A stretch of DNA of 64,000 bases from Scenedesmus sp. ARA3 (GCA_004335835.1 RWJK01001431.1:1-64000), one strand, 5' to 3'; counted from the stretch's first letter, positions 34,233 through 48,200 are shown. Made by a program: numbers and translations. The notes: generated from the letters alone by a model not told the origin.

Positions 34233-35546
34233 GCTGTTGCATGATCATACCGCATGTTTGACGTGTATCAGACAGCTGTAGTCTGCAGACTTGTTGGTTG
34301 CTACATTGGACGGAGCTGAGGGGTGGAGCGGAATGCACGTTAAGCAAGTCGACATGCTGCTCAGCTCTGTGCCAGTTACGGGCTTTTTTTGTGCATGTCA
34401 GAACCACCACGGGGTTTGAAGCATTGCTGACATCATGGTGGTCAACAGACCAGCATCTCCATGTGCTTGATTTGCACACACGACACTGGCTTGGTGGCAA
34501 TTTGCTGCACTCTTTGTTTGACGACGACAGGTGTGTGTTGTTCATACAGCATCAGCCAGCATGAGAAAGCAGCACATGCGGGGCACACCCTTGCCAGCAG
34601 CAGTTAGGTGTTGGTCTGCCTGCATTGCAGCCTCTGGTAGCTGCTGATGTCTGACTTGAGAGCGAGCGAACCCATGCATCCGTGGGTGTGCTGCCACGTT
34701 GTGTCAATTACTGGGAGACCTGGCACGTCAAATGCCCTACCATTGTGGTGTGGCAATGCTGGTGTTTCCTGCCTCGTTTCAAACAAGGCTGGAAACACCA
34801 TTGCCGAAGTTTGGCACTGCTGATGTTCATCAGCTCGTCTAACAACGGGATGCCGCTACTGCAACAACTAGCTTGCGCATGTGTGGTTGCCATGTTCGTG
34901 TTATGGCAGTCGTGCACTTTGGCAGCCTGTGCACACGGCATTTACAAGCTGTGACCACCAGCACATGTGTGCATGGTGGCTTCCAGTGATTGAATCCAAG
35001 CTTGAGGCACTTGGTCATGGTAACGGCAATCAATTCGCCTGCTGAACATATGAATAATCTTTCATGTTGTTTGATTTTACCCGATGAAGCCACTTTAAGC
35101 CATCTGTCCCCTGAAACGCGCAGGGTGCACCTGTGATCCTGCAAATCGATGAAATTGCTCTGCAGCACTTTGCTGATGGCACTTCGCTGCGCAGCAATGG
35201 TCTTGGGTGCCGAGTTGCCTCCAAACAAACATCAGCAACTTTACACTGAGCGCTGCAGGTGCACCGTTTGGAGCACGTGCGTACCGGCAATCGTATGGGA
35301 TTGGCAGATGAGGTCTGACCTACGTCAATGCTTACACATGCCAGTTTGCAACGATAGATCAACCGGTTGAAAACGCTTTTGGTATAGAGAATAATGCGAT
35401 TCATCTGTGATATAGTGCTCACGCGAACAATCTGTCAGCTAGGGCTTCTGTGTTTACTAGGACAACCTCTGCCTGGTGCCACACATATGCAGTGCACCAC
35501 ATGGGCTGACACGTTGAAAGTCTACTCCACTGCATAATCCAAGACC
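34156..35546. other. Intergenic stretch, possibly containing decayed mobile DNA
   Basis: Starts near a (CTG)11 run. Medium-length frames on both strands (for example minus 34839-35228) are not backed by codon usage or family motifs that I recognise. Low GC relative to genes; I see no confident gene. Confidence 0.4.
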
Positions 35547-38500
35547 ATGCATGAGTCCATTATTCGCAATTCATCAGCACCTGTGAACACCCAGGCGCTG
35601 ACTCTCGTGGACTATACGGTGCTTGGTAGCCATGCTACATTCAAGACTGACTCCAAGGAACCGTACAAGATTCTCAGACGTGAGTTCCCACAGCGTTTGG
35701 TGTGAATTGGTAGCGTGTTCGGAATGCAGAGCTTGCCACGTCCACCCCTCCAGCCACGCAAGCACGTAACCGCGCTGCAATTCATTGCATCTCATACGAT
35801 TATTGTTCAGTTCAGGCATGCCGTAGTACTGTTGCCTCGTCCTCGGCTACGTAGAGCGGTTGTTGAGGTCCAGCACATGCCCGTGCTGTTGGTGGTGGGT
35901 AATGTTAACGCTGAGCCAGACCTGTGCTTGTGCATCCAACCTTGTCGAGAATCGCAGATGAAGACCAGTACACGGCGCCAGCTGCACTAGCAGCGCTGCA
36001 GGAAGTGTTGGTGGGGAAGCATCAGCTGCTGCAGCAGCAGGGCGATGATGCTGACTGGGACACAGTGGCATGGACCACACTGGACTCAAAAGCGCTGCTG
36101 CGGGCAGTTGCAGGTGCAGCAGCTGCAATTGCCGTGGCATCAAACCCAGATGCTGGCCTGGATTTGTCAAAAGACTTCGTGCAGGCAGCAGCAGCAACTA
36201 CCACAGATGCAGCAGAGCCAGGCACTGGCCTGAGCAGCAGCGCAGGCAGCTGGCTTGAGCAGTTGGCTCAAGTGGTGCTCACTGTCAAGGCCTCCTGGGA
36301 GGTCCTGCAAGAGCAGCAGAAGCAGGCCGACTATGCGCCACTAGAGCTGGCATGCACCGCAGGCCTGCTGCTGTCCCGGCTGCACACACACGCAACCGCC
36401 TGCGCATCCTCCTCAGGCACATGCCAGCAGCTTGCGCTGCAGCTGCTGCGCGCGCTGTGCAGCAGCGCCGTGCAGCAGCTCCTGCAGGAGTCGCTTGCAG
36501 GACACCTATTCATCTTCAGGTGGCACGAGCAGCCCAGCGCAGCTGCTGACCTGGACGCTGTTATGCTGCGTAAGCCTCTGCCGGCACACCCTGGCAGCAG
36601 CAGCAGTGAGGCGCCAGGTCAACAGCAGCCTATCAGCTCATCTGATGGCCCCTGCAGTGCCAGCCCTGGTCTGCCAGTACCATCTCCTGCAAGCTCTAGT
36701 GCTGCGCCTCAGCTGCAGCTGCCTCGGCTCCTGCAAGCTGACGCGGTGCCTGCAGCGCACCGGGCGTGGTGCGGGTGCTTCCTGCTGCCGCTGCTGCCTG
36801 CTGCTGGCCACTGGCGGGGAGGCCAGGAGGTGCTGTTGGGCTGGGCTGCCGCCTGCTGCAGCGCAGAGCAGCTGGGCCTGCCAGTGGACATCAAGCCAGG
36901 TGAGGGCTGCAGATGTGTGTGCTCACCATGTGCTGCATGATGACAAACAGTCAAGCAGATAGCTGATGAAATTGCAAGCAACAACAGAAAGCAAACAATT
37001 TAGCAGATAGCTGATGAAACCGCAAACAGGCCTGGCAGTTGATGTGAAGCCAGGTGAGGGCTGCACCAGGGGCAGGAAGTGGAGATAGGTAGTGGCTGGG
37101 ATGTTCGGTACGGTGACAAATATATGAGATGGACAGCTGATGGAGGCGGGACTTCGCAGCGTGTGTGTTTGTTGAACTCTGATGTTGTCACGTGTACTGC
37201 GTGTGCAAAGGTTTCAGTGGCGTGCGCACTCCGCACCCTGCTTGCAGCCCGCAACCTCCGACTGCTCTGCTTTGCTGCCATGTCATGCCACATCAGCTGC
37301 TGCCTTACATTTCCGCTTGCTCTGCTGTGGTTTTGCTGTTCCTGCACACCCTGCCGCCCCCGCAACAGCCTCCTTCGTGTTGGCCCTTGAGGGGCTGTGG
37401 CTGTTTGGCCAGCCGCCAGCCACCTACCTGCAGCAGGCCAGCAGCACAGCACCACCAGCCCCCACCGCCACCACAGCCACAGCCGCTGCTGCTGCTGTTG
37501 AGGCAGGGCAGCAGCAGCTGCAGCGGCTGTGGCCCAGCTTCCTGCTGCGGCTGCTGGCCCGCTTGGAAGCAGCAGTGGGCCCCACAGCAGCACAGCCGGC
37601 AGCTGCAGCATCAACAGACAGCACCACACCCTCACCGAAGCCAGCGCCAGCAGCAAGAGGAGAGAGCGCGGAGTCGATCCAAGCAGGCGTGATTGCCCCT
37701 GCTGCTCCGCTGCTGTTTGGCATGCTAGGAGAGGCACTGCAGCTCCTGGCCCTCGCATGGCAGCAGCATCCAACAGCAGCACGCGCTGCGCTCATCCGCG
37801 CAACGCTTGCTGACTCGCAGCAGCCGCTGGTGGTGCAGCAGCGCCGCAGCGCAGCACTGCTGGGGAAAGGCAAGCCCAAGGCGGGTGAGGCGGTGTGTGG
37901 GCAGCTGCTGGTGATGACGAGGCAGCTGGCGCTGCTGCTGACGGAGCTGCTGCAGCTGGAGCGCAGCACGTGCGGCGGCCCGCAGCGCGACGGCACGGTG
38001 CCGGTGGCGGAGTCAGGTGCGTGGCTGAGGCGTGTGCTGGGTGGCATGATGATGATAGGCCAGCAGGCAGGTGCAGCACCAGTGGCCAGAGCACAGTCTA
38101 CAATATGGACTGTTGGGTTGTTGTAGCAGCAGGAGGCTGGATAAATTGCTGTTGGGAGGTTCTGAGTGAAAAGCTGGCAGCGCCTGCCGCCTAGAGTGCG
38201 TCATCCGGCGGCTGTGCCCATCCTGGCTCACACCTCCTTGCTGCTGCTGCTGCCCGCTACCACTCTGCGCTCCCGCAGGCGCCGAGGCGGTGTGGTTCAG
38301 CAGCCTGTGGCGGTCCTGGCCGCGCGGCTGCTGCGCGGCGCTGGAGCTGCTGCTGCGCTGCCCCGCGCCCGCCTGCGAGCCAGTCACCACCCTGCAGGAG
38401 CTGCTGCTTGATGACATGTGGGAGGCGCTGAAGGTGCTGCCGCTGCTGGACAGCAGGGAGACAGCACGCGCTGTCACTGCTGCTGTGGTGTCTTCACAGA

Positions 38501-40543
38501 AGCTAGTGCGGCTGTGGCAGGAGGCTGCGGCTGCAGTGCTGCTAGGCAGCCCTGCTGCTGCTGCTGCTGCTGCAGCAGTGCAGGGTGTTGGCCAGGGTGA
38601 AGAGAAGAGGAAAGGTGGCAGCAAGGCAGCCGGCAAAGGTGGCAAAGGCAGCAGCAGTAATGGCAAGGCACAGCGGCCGGCGCCAGCAGCGGCAGATGCA
38701 TCAGGCGAGGCAGGCAGCAGCAGGGGTGGCGGCAGTGCAGAGGTGGCGGTGCCTGCCTGGCTGCTTGCTGCTGCTGAGGCTGACCCCCAGGCTGCGCTGC
38801 GGGCAGGGCTGGGGCTGCTGTACAGGCTGCTGGACTGCGCGCAGAAGGCGTACTACTGGTGAGCGCATTTTTGAAATATACTTGCGCTGGCTGCTTGCTG
38901 TGCATTGATTGCAACATGCTGACCTGATGTACAGGAAGGAAGCGCATCAATGATGCTTGTTGCTCTCGAGTAGCCGCCGTAGGAAGTTTAGCAAAATAGT
39001 GGCAGTCGCAGCTGTGCCGCGCGGCTGCAACGCTCTCATACGAATTGGGTGCCCAAGCCTGCCTGCTGCAGCAGGTGCTGACACGCGGCATTGTTTTCCC
39101 TGCTGGCACCATACATTGCCCTGCAGGCGCTGGTACACGTGGTGGCAGCAGCTGCAGCAGCACAATGCCGGCGACAAGGCTGACGACCCTCCAGCCGCCC
39201 TCAGCAGCAGCAGCACTGCAAGCAGCGCTGCAGATGACATGTGTGGCAGCAGCAGCGTGTGGAGCAACTCCAGCAGCTTCCTTAGCAGCAGCAGCGAGGA
39301 CTCACAGGATGAAGATGATGATGATGATGATGCAAATGGTGTCAATGATGACGATGTCAACGCAGCCATTGAGGCAGCAAGCAGCGTGGGCAGCAGCACC
39401 GGCAGCATGAGCAGCTGCTGCGCGCAGCTGGTGGCGCGCCGCGCTGCTGCTGCTGCAGCTGCGGCTGCTGCAGCAGCAGCCGCAGCAGCAGATGAGCCAG
39501 ACGCAACCCTTATGGCTACACCAGCAGCAGCAGCCTCTGGCGATCTGTGGTGTGAGGGTGCAGTGCAGCTGGCGTTTGGGTACAGCGCGCTTGCCGCGCC
39601 ATGCTTCCAGTTTGTGGATGCTGTGGTGAAGCGTGGCTTTGCAGGACTGCCTGAGTCACAGCGGCTGCAGCAGCAGGAGGTGGTGCTAGGCCTGCTGGAC
39701 AACGTGTCAGCAGGCCTGGCCAGCAACAGCCTGATTCTAGTTGAGCTGCAGCGGCTGGGGCTGCTGCCCTGCTTTGGGCCGGGTGCTGCTGCTGCAGTGA
39801 GTCAGCTCAGGAGCTGCCTGACGTCAATGCTAAGCGCTGCCCTCAAGGCAGGGCTCAGCGCAAACAAGGCAGCATGCGCAGCGCCTGTTGGCGGCAAGAC
39901 CAGCAGTGCAAAGAGCGCTGGCAGTGGCAATTCAAATGCAAAGCTGACGCCTCCGGCGCCGGCGGCGCCGCTGGGTGTGTATGACGCCTGGTGGCAGGGC
40001 CTAGGGTTTGAGCCGCTGGCGCAGCTGAGGCTGAGTGCAGCACTGGCAGGGCTGGCGCAGCAGCCTGTGGCTGTGGCTGCTGTGGGCTGCCACAACCCTG
40101 GCTGCAGCAACCTGGCTGGGCTGAGTGAGCGGCGGCTGGCCACGCTGGCCTGCAGGGCCTGCCGCCAGGTGGCGTACTGCTGCAGGTGAGTGCGGCTGTA
40201 GCTTTCTCTACAAAGCAGGTTGTGGCAGTGTATTTGGCAGCAGAGCGACGCATGACCAGGGCAGCATGCATGCGTTGCTGTCATGACGTTGTGCTGGGTC
40301 TTGCCCTCGACACATGACTATACAGCTGTGCAGAACAAGTGCAGAGTTCGGCAATACATAGTGCTGCTGCTGCTGCTGCTGCTGCTGCTGTGTGGCTGCA
40401 GGTCCTGCCAGGCCGCCCACTGGAAGGCTGAGGGCTACTGCCACAGGGCGGAGTGTGCCGACCTGCAGGAGCAGCAGGCGGCGGAGTGGCTGCCCGTGGA
40501 GCCCGAGGAGGGAGAGGAGGGCAGCTGCAAGACTTGTGTCTGA
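35547..40543 (+). CDS. Large MYND-type zinc-finger protein
   Basis: Six exons: 35547-35679, 35958-36899, 37369-38016, 38279-38858, 39127-40185, 40402-40543; 1167 residues. The first exon is short: ATG 35547 lies after an in-frame TAA, and its GTGAGT donor at 35680 joins in phase to the CGCAG acceptor at 35957. The body is a long helical Ala/Leu/Gln-rich region with acidic (SSEDSQDEDDDDDD) and poly-Ala inserts. The C-terminus is a MYND finger split by the last intron: CHNPGCSNLAG, LACRACRQVAYCCR, then SCQAAHWKAEGYCHRAEC, giving the expected Cys/His ligand spacing. MYND fingers bind proline-rich peptides in protein complexes; chlorophytes carry many such proteins of unknown role. An antisense frame (minus 35574-35819) overlaps exon 1, so that exon is the least certain part. 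Confidence 0.78.
37028..37070 (+). repeat. Decoy of MYND exon 35958-36899 donor end
   Basis: CCTGGCAGTTGATGTGAAGCCAG with GTGAGGGCTGCA repeats the true exon end CCTGCCAGTGGACATCAAGCCAG with GTGAGGGCTGCA, ~135 bp into the intron. A flanking AGATAGCTGATGAAA string is also doubled. Confidence 0.8.
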
Positions 40544-40554
40544 TACGGCTTGTG

Positions 40555-40632
40555 CATAGAAGATACGCAACAGCTTGTACCGATGGAGCCGGAAGAAGGA
40601 GGTGATGAGGGCATGGGCTGCTGCGGGCCTAC
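40555..40632 (+). repeat. Diverged copy of the MYND C-terminal codons in the 3' UTR
   Basis: Sequence encoding LVPMEPEEGGDEG after the stop mirrors LPVEPEEGEEGSC before it, about 85 bp apart. Confidence 0.6.
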
Positions 40633-43336
40633 TGAACAGCACAGCAGCTGGTGCACAATCTACGTACTAATTCTCAAGCGTGTTGGTGGTGGGATGGTCT
40701 TAACGCCTTTGAGGCCGACAGGTTGTGCTGGCTATGGTGGAGAGCAGTTCAGTTCAGCATTCATGCATGCAAGGAGGCTCGAGTGCAGGGCATGCAGCGC
40801 TGCACGCGGATGCAAGTGGGAGTTGGCGTGCCCTTCTGCTGCAGGTTTGTGCGTAAGCTCAAGGTGCGCGTTGAGCACTGGGGCTAGGTGACGGTGATGG
40901 GTTTTGTTGCGCACCCGCATGTGATGTTTATGTCTAGAGCTGGTAGGCGTGTTGCCTTGCTGCCGGTGTAGCTGTGTGAGTGTGGGCAGTTCTGTGGCAG
41001 GGGTTGGCTGAGAGGTGCAAGCTGCCCAGTGGCACGCTCACAATGCACACATTGCATGGATGGGTGGAGAGCAAAAGGCGCTGCTGTTGGCAGCAGTAGC
41101 ATGTGAGCCTCCTTGGAAGAGAGGAGCAAGAAGAGAAGCGCAAGGGTAGGGAGTGTGCCGCCAGGCACCATACAAATGCGCTCTGCGGCGCAGTTCTGGT
41201 TTGAAGCAATACCCTCGCTCAAGAGGTTCATACCGAAAACCCACAAAAAGATTTTGTCATTACGCTTATTCTATGCCAATGAAGGCATGCAGCGGGCACT
41301 TTTGGCAGCTGTTGCATTGGTGCATTTGGTGGTACGTGCTGGCACCGCGTTTGCATGGATCTGTACTTATATGCTGATGGTGAGTAGGCGGGGTAGCTGA
41401 TGTGTACCTTTCTGTCATCTGGGTTTTGAGGCTGTTCTGTGTTTGGTGTTGTACAATAGGCATTGCAAGTGCATGCAAGTGCTTCATGTGAAAACAGTGT
41501 ATACATCTGAAAACGGAAAAAAAGTTGGATGGTTTGAGACGTGGTTGCTGTGCCTCCTTTCTGCTGCCTCATTTGGCATGCTCGATTTGAAGGGTTCAGT
41601 GTGGCAGTGGCTGTTGCGTGATGGGCTGTATAACATCTTGTGTTGCGGAAGGAAGTGCTAGCCACAGCCATCCTCTGGAGGTTTGTGGCAACATTGGGTT
41701 TGTGAAATGCCATGTGAGGCACATTGGCGCCTCATGTGTGTGTGTGTGTGCGTGTTGTGTGGGTGGGTGTGTTTTGGTGGGTGTGCGTGTGACGGCGTGT
41801 TGTTTTTCTGTTCGCTGCAAGGCTGCGAGAAGAGCGTATGTCGGCTGAAGGTTTCATAGCGCGTCGCATGCATCAACTGTACAACATCTGCTGTGTGTGT
41901 GTTGGAGTTGTGCCGCCGATACTGGCTTGGCTTGTACAACAGGTGTGAGTCTGTGCAACAAAGGTTCAAGGAGCATGCATAGTGCATCAGTGTGTATGGC
42001 ATGCAGTCTGCAGCGGCTGCATCGGGAGGTGTACACTACCTGACGTGATAGAATGCGGTGTGGCATGGTGCTGCTCGTATAGCCGTGGACATCCACTTGC
42101 ACATTGCGCGCTAAAGCAGCATTTGCTGCTGCTATGTGCGCAATCGCATGGTTTGGAGACTCATCGTAGATCCATCGATGGCCAGAGCTTTCAATGTTGG
42201 GGGCTATGCCATGTCGGTGTTACAGTGCCATTGGTTGGCTGGCTGTGGTGGTTGCAAACGAGCGACGTGCATGTTGATGCTGTTGCACATGTTGATGCGG
42301 CAAGCTGCCTGGCATGCGGCCAGCCCTGGACGCAAGTGCAATCCTTGGAACAAGGGCCGCATTCGGTGTGTCGCGTGAAGCGGTGTGCATGCGGCAATGG
42401 CCAAGGCTTCTGGCTGCTTGCCAACCACCTTTGCCCTTTTGGAGTCCTAGCACTGCTACATATGGGATGCTGAGGTGTGAGTTCGGGAGCAGCATGCACA
42501 ACTGCGGTTCAACAGCCACGGTGGCCATTGGGGGGACCACTTCTAGACATGTGAGTGACGCATTATGCTGCATTGTGCTACTGCAATGTGTGTCACCTGC
42601 AATTCTTTATACGAGCAGCAGGCTCTGGTGCGACCTGCCAGTGCAGGGCTGAGGCGGCTACTGTGGCTGAGCGATGTGAGCGACGCACTATTTTGCATTG
42701 TTCTACTGCAATGTGTGCTACCTGCAACTCTTTACACTGTGCTGATCTTCGGGTATGATGTGGCTGATCACGCACGTGCACGGTATAACCCTTTTATACG
42801 TGGCTGCATCAGCCTTCTTCATGAAGGGCAGGCTGAGGTTTGTCAAGCACGCATGTGACAGCTCTGTGCCCTGCTGTAATGTGGCTGATCACAGGAACTC
42901 CTACACTTTGACAGGAGCTGTGTTTGCCGGTGATGCCGATAGGCCTCGTGTATTGCGCCTTTTTGGGACCCACAAGGTCAGGCCTCACCATGCCCGTGAC
43001 CAGCAGTGGTGGGACATCGGAGTTGCAGACTTGCGAGGAATCTTCAGCTTGGTTTAACCGTTCACCTTTCCTAACACTTTTAAGCAATTGTTGACGACTC
43101 ATGCGATGCACGCAGCGGCCTGTGGCGAGTGTTTAGCCCAGACGTGACGGATTGGATTACACCCCTCTTTGTCAATCCTACCGCGCGCTCCACCTTCATA
43201 GTACGAGTTTCGACAAAATCAATAACGCTTACGTTGTGCTAAAACGAGCTTTGCTGCGATCTGAGAGTACTTTTGTGAATCACCTGCTTTCGACAGGCAT
43301 ACTACACGAGGAGAACTCCAGCTCCCTGCCGCAGAA
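40633..43336. other. Intergenic stretch of 2.7 kb
   Basis: No supportable gene. Contains a TG-rich simple repeat at about 41734-41800. A diverged ~115-bp tandem duplication lies at about 42548-42622 and 42665-42740 (both with CTACTGCAATGTGTG). A TGTAA occurs at about 42875. Frames on either strand lack family motifs. Confidence 0.5.
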
Positions 43337-44732
43337 ATGATGCACCCATTGAACAGCAAGCTTTTGTGCAAGCAGCATCCCGTTGCCTCTGTCCCTCGCA
43401 GCCATGTAGCTAGGCCAGCAGCAGCAAGCAGACGAGGTACGCATGCACCAGCAGCAATGGTGTAGGTGCAGCGGCAATGTAATTCGCTACTCCATCGTCA
43501 TCATGTTCCTGATGCGGCTTGCCAGCTGTGCCAGCTCCATGCAGTGTTCCTGCTGCAGCTGCAGTCCCTGACTCTATTGCCTGACACATGCCCACACACA
43601 AACATGTGCCCTGCAGTCATTGCCAGGACAGCAGACGTGCCGCTGCACCACCCCCACCACGATAGTCTGGGCAGCGCTGATGCTGGTGATGAGAGCAGGT
43701 GCCCCTTCCTGCAAGCGCTGCGCACCCCACCCATGGTGAACATGCCGTGGCTGCAGCGCGTCAAGTACCAGGTGCGACCCAGCAGCCCAGCTCAGCACGG
43801 CATAGCACAGTTTGCCCTTAGCTGTTTACTGTATGTTGGCGGATTTTTGCTGTTACTGGGACAGCATGCGCAGCAGCACTTGCGGCCCAGTAGTCCAGCT
43901 CAGCTCAGCACAGCACGTTCAACACAAACAACGTGTTGTGCTGTTCAGTCTGAATGATGGCTTAGCTCTGCTTGTCATTGGGATAGCATGCGCAGCTACC
44001 ACGACAAAGTCAGCCTGGTTCAAGCATGTCGCTCAGTCTGAAGGGCGCCAGCATCACTGAGCAGGAGCAGCAGCAGCAGCAGCATTCGCGGGCTGGGAAG
44101 CTACGCCTTCATTCGTGGTTGCTCGTTGCCTGTACACTCTGCAAAATGCATTGTGTTAGCAGCTGCGGCCTACTCAAGCCCACACTCACCACACTCTTCA
44201 CACCTGCCTCTTGTGCCCGTGCCCGCAGGTGTTTGCGCCAGCGCAGTACCAGGCTCAGGTGCTCAAGGGCCGCGGCGAGCACACCATCGTGCAGGTGGGC
44301 CGGCAGCAGCAGGCAGCAGCTGCAGCAGGCTCAGCACCCTCACCAGTGTGAGGGCTGCACGGCAGCTGAGTCAGCAAGCACATATCTCAGCAGGGCTGGC
44401 AGGCACTCATTTGTTTCAATCGATACATCAACATCATCAGACGTGCAGCTATTTCAGTCAGTAACATTTCACTCGACACATGTCTGTTGGCGCAACTGCA
44501 GGGCCCGCGCCAGCCCGGCGTTCACAGCTTCATGCCACGTGTGCGACACATGCTCGTCAAATCACCAAACAATTTCTGTTGCGCCACCGCAGGGCCTGCG
44601 CCAGCCCGGCTTCAACAGCTTCTTCATGCCCGCCACCGGGGAGCTGGCCAAGGCCGTGTTTGCTGAGGAGCCGGGCGGCACCATCACGCAGGGCCTGGCG
44701 GAGAAGGGCGGCTTCAGGGCCTTTGGTGAGGC

Positions 44733-44771
<39 letters not shown>

Positions 44772-45013
44772 GTTTGAGCCTCTGTGCAAGCTGCTGTGCT
44801 GTTGGCATGGCTGCATATGGCTGCTCGACTCCTGTAGGGATGCTGCAATTCTCTGTCTGTGCTCCCAGCATGTGTGCTTGGACGTCCAAAGCTGTCACAA
44901 GACGAGGCTGGCATTAGCACCGTCAGCAGTTGAACAGCTGTGCTGTGTGCTGGCACCATGCTCTGCAGGCACGCTGCTGGGTGAGGACAGCTTGCTGGTG
45001 GTGAAGGACGCCA

Positions 45014-45062
<49 letters not shown>

Positions 45063-45162
45063 GTTCATGACCAAACTGAGGGACTGTGCTGTGCGCTGTA
45101 ACCTGCCGCAGGCACGCTGCTGGGTGAGGACAGCTTGCTGGTGGTGAAGGACCCCGCACGCT

Positions 45163-45208
<46 letters not shown>

Positions 45209-45229
45209 TGCTGGTGGTGAAGGACCCCA

Positions 45230-45278
<49 letters not shown>

Positions 45279-48200
45279 GTTCATCACCAAACTGAGGGGC
45301 TGTGCTGTGCGCTGTAACCTGCTGCAGGCACGCTGCTGGGTGAGGACAGCCTGCTGGTGGTGAAGGACCCCGCACGCCACGCCTACCTGCGCGCACTGCT
45401 GCAGCCCGCGTTCGGCCCAGACGCCATCGCCTCCTACCTGCCTGACATTGAGGTGCGGCCAGCCCTACGGCGCTGCTGCCAGCGTGGCATGTGTGCTGTA
45501 GTGTGCGCTTTGCTTGTTCCATGCCTGAAGTTGACACCCCTGAAGTGCGCTATATGCCTCTCTTTGCCTGACATTGAGGTGCGGCTAGCTTGGGCCACCG
45601 TGGCAAGCCCTGGCACAAGGCATGGCGCGTTGCGGGCAGGCTTGCAGGCAGTTGCGGTCGGCTTGTTGTGCTCGCTGTCGGTGCCTGGTGGCATGACGGC
45701 TGCGCCGTGTGGCTGAACAGATTTGCATGCACACAGCAGAGTGTGGTGCACCTGAGCTGAGGCCCTCATGTTGTGCTGCTGCTGCTGCTGCCTGTGTGAC
45801 TGTGTGGTCTGCAGGCGCTGGTGTCGCGCCACCTGGCGACCTGGCAGGCGTCAGGGCAGGCGGGCGTCAAGGCTTATGGTGCGCTGAAGATGCTCACCTT
45901 TGACTTCATCCTGCAGGTGAGCGCTCGGCTAGGCCAGGGAGTGTGGCGGCAGGATTGTGTGCAGGCATGGGGCTTCAGTGGGGAGCTCGGCAAGCATGCT
46001 GCGCAGCGGTAGTGCGGCACCTTGTGTTTGCCATGTCACGAAGCAGGCAGGCAGGTGGTGGCCACAAGCAGGACGTGCTGGTGAATCTCTGCTGCATCAA
46101 TAGGCATGAGCTGTTGCCATGTGCCGTCCTCATGGCACCAAGCATAGCCTGTTGCTGCAAAGGGTAGTTTGTCAGCCGTGTATCTCTCTGATTAACCTCT
46201 GCTGCCTCACTGCCTGCTGCCTGCTGCCTGCTGTGCTGCAGATTGTGATGGGGCGCTCCATTCCCGAGCAGCAGCTGCAGCACCTGGGCGGCCTCTTCTC
46301 CAGCCTGACTGCGGGGCTGGTGGCGTGGCCATACATCGACATCCCCTTCACGCCCTGGCACAAGTGAGGGGGTGGCCTGGCTGTAGCCTGCATCAGGTTT
46401 TGCAATCGTGCAAGGACATGTAGCACTTCAGGCAGCTAACATTTTTTAGCTGTGCACTGTTCTATGGGGTACGGGGCGTGCAAAATTTACAGGAGCTCTG
46501 CTGCTGCTGCTGCTGCTGCTGCTGCAGGGCGCTGGCGGCTCGTGAGGAGCTGTGCGGCTTCTTCCTGGCGGGCTGCGCGCAGGCCAGGGAGGCGCTGGCC
46601 GCGGGGCAGGCTGTGCCGGGCATCTTGGGGCGGCTGGTGGCGGCTGTGGACGAGCAGGGCAACAGGTGGGGCAGACGTGGGGTGTGTGGCTTCATATCAT
46701 CATCATGTCATCATCATGTCATCATCAGATGTGTTAGTGATAGTGATACACATGTTACAGTGCTGGCTTGATACCGGGCATATGCCACCCGCGTGGCAGC
46801 TGTCTCGTCATGTTGATCTGGTTCACAGCTCTTGGTGTGCGGTTGAACAGTTGCTCTGGTGTATGCAGTGTTGCTTCTTAACGCACTTGCTGCTGCTGCT
46901 GCTGCCGCTGCTGCGTCAGGCTGACGGACCAGGAGATCACGCACAACCTGCTGCTGGTGCTGCTGGCGGGCCACGACACCTCCAGCACCACGCTCACGCG
47001 CGCACTGGCCAACCTGCAGGTGCGTGTGCAGTGCGGGGAGGTGTGGGGTGCTGTGTCCGTGGTTGCAGCATGTAGGGGGCAACATGTGCCGCCAGGCAGT
47101 GCGGCATCAAGGAGGAACTTGCTTACCTGTGCGATTTTACAGCACGGGGTGTGCACGGCTGACGCGGAGCAGCAGCTTACAATTGTCCATGTGGCTATTT
47201 GTAGCTTGATTTCGCAAATGCATGTTTCGTGTGCCCGCTGTGTTGCTGCTGCTACTGCCACAGGACCACCCGCGCGTGCTGCAGCGGCTGCGGCAGGAGC
47301 AGCAGCAGGTGGTGGCACGGCATGGCAGGCGCATCAGCAGCGATGCACTGAAGGACATGCGCTACGCTGACGCTGTCGTGCGGTGAGCGGCGATGGTGCA
47401 GCACGTGCGTGGCGGTATCGTGTCAGGGCAGCTGCAGCAGCATTATGGCGCTGTGTGTGGCCTGGCAACATTTTTCATCGCGCCGTCAATGGTATGTGGC
47501 ATAGCTGTTGTGGAAAGCTTCCTTTTGCGTGATCGCTGATGGAATTCCTGTTTGCTGATGCTGTTTGCTGATGCAGGGAGACGCTGCGCCGCGACCCTGT
47601 GGTGGGTGCGGTCATCCGAGTGGCCACGCGTGACTTTGTGCTGGGGGGCTACGGCGTGCCCGCAGGCACCAACGTGCTGCTGCCGCTGCGCACGCTGGCG
47701 GAGACCGATCCGCGCTGGCTGCACAGCACAGGTGAGGGGGCGTGGTGATTGGGGTGCGGCCACAACCCAGCAACAAGAGCTGCTGTATTGTTCACACAGC
47801 TGACACTGAACACTTCCACAGCTGTGTGGTTTCATGGGCGGGGTTCATGGGCGGTTTAATGAATGCTGCTGTTGCTGAGCATGGCTCTGAATGCCTGCTG
47901 CTGCTGCTGCTGCTGGCGCCAGGTGACATGGCCCCTGCCGCGTTCAACCCTGACCGCATGATGACCCCTGAGGGAGCCAAGCCTGGGCAGCTGATGCCCT
48001 TTGGAGGGGGCGCACGGTGAGTGACCGGCTGCGCTGCATGTTGCGAGCTGTCATTGCCACTGCCTGCAAGCTGCAAGGCCGGCTGGGAATTGATCGTGCT
48101 TGCAGCATCATGTCTGCAACTCGCCTGCATTTTGTGTGACGCGCTAGACTCAGTTGGCTAGACACTCTCGCGGTAGGCTCCCTTTCCACCAAGCTCTACC

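Noticed and set aside
34839..35422. Two overlapping minus-strand frames that could be transposon remnants
   Set aside because: No DDE or reverse-transcriptase motif and no flanking terminal repeats could be found.
35574..35819. Minus-strand 81-codon frame with a protein-like composition
   Set aside because: No recognisable family, no splice-linked partners, and it overlaps the better-supported first exon of the MYND gene. A transposase relic was considered, but no catalytic motif is visible.
42755..43057. 100-codon plus-strand frame as a gene
   Set aside because: Starts with an ATG and lacks stops, but has no family motif, no splice partners and AT/GC composition like the surrounding intergenic DNA.
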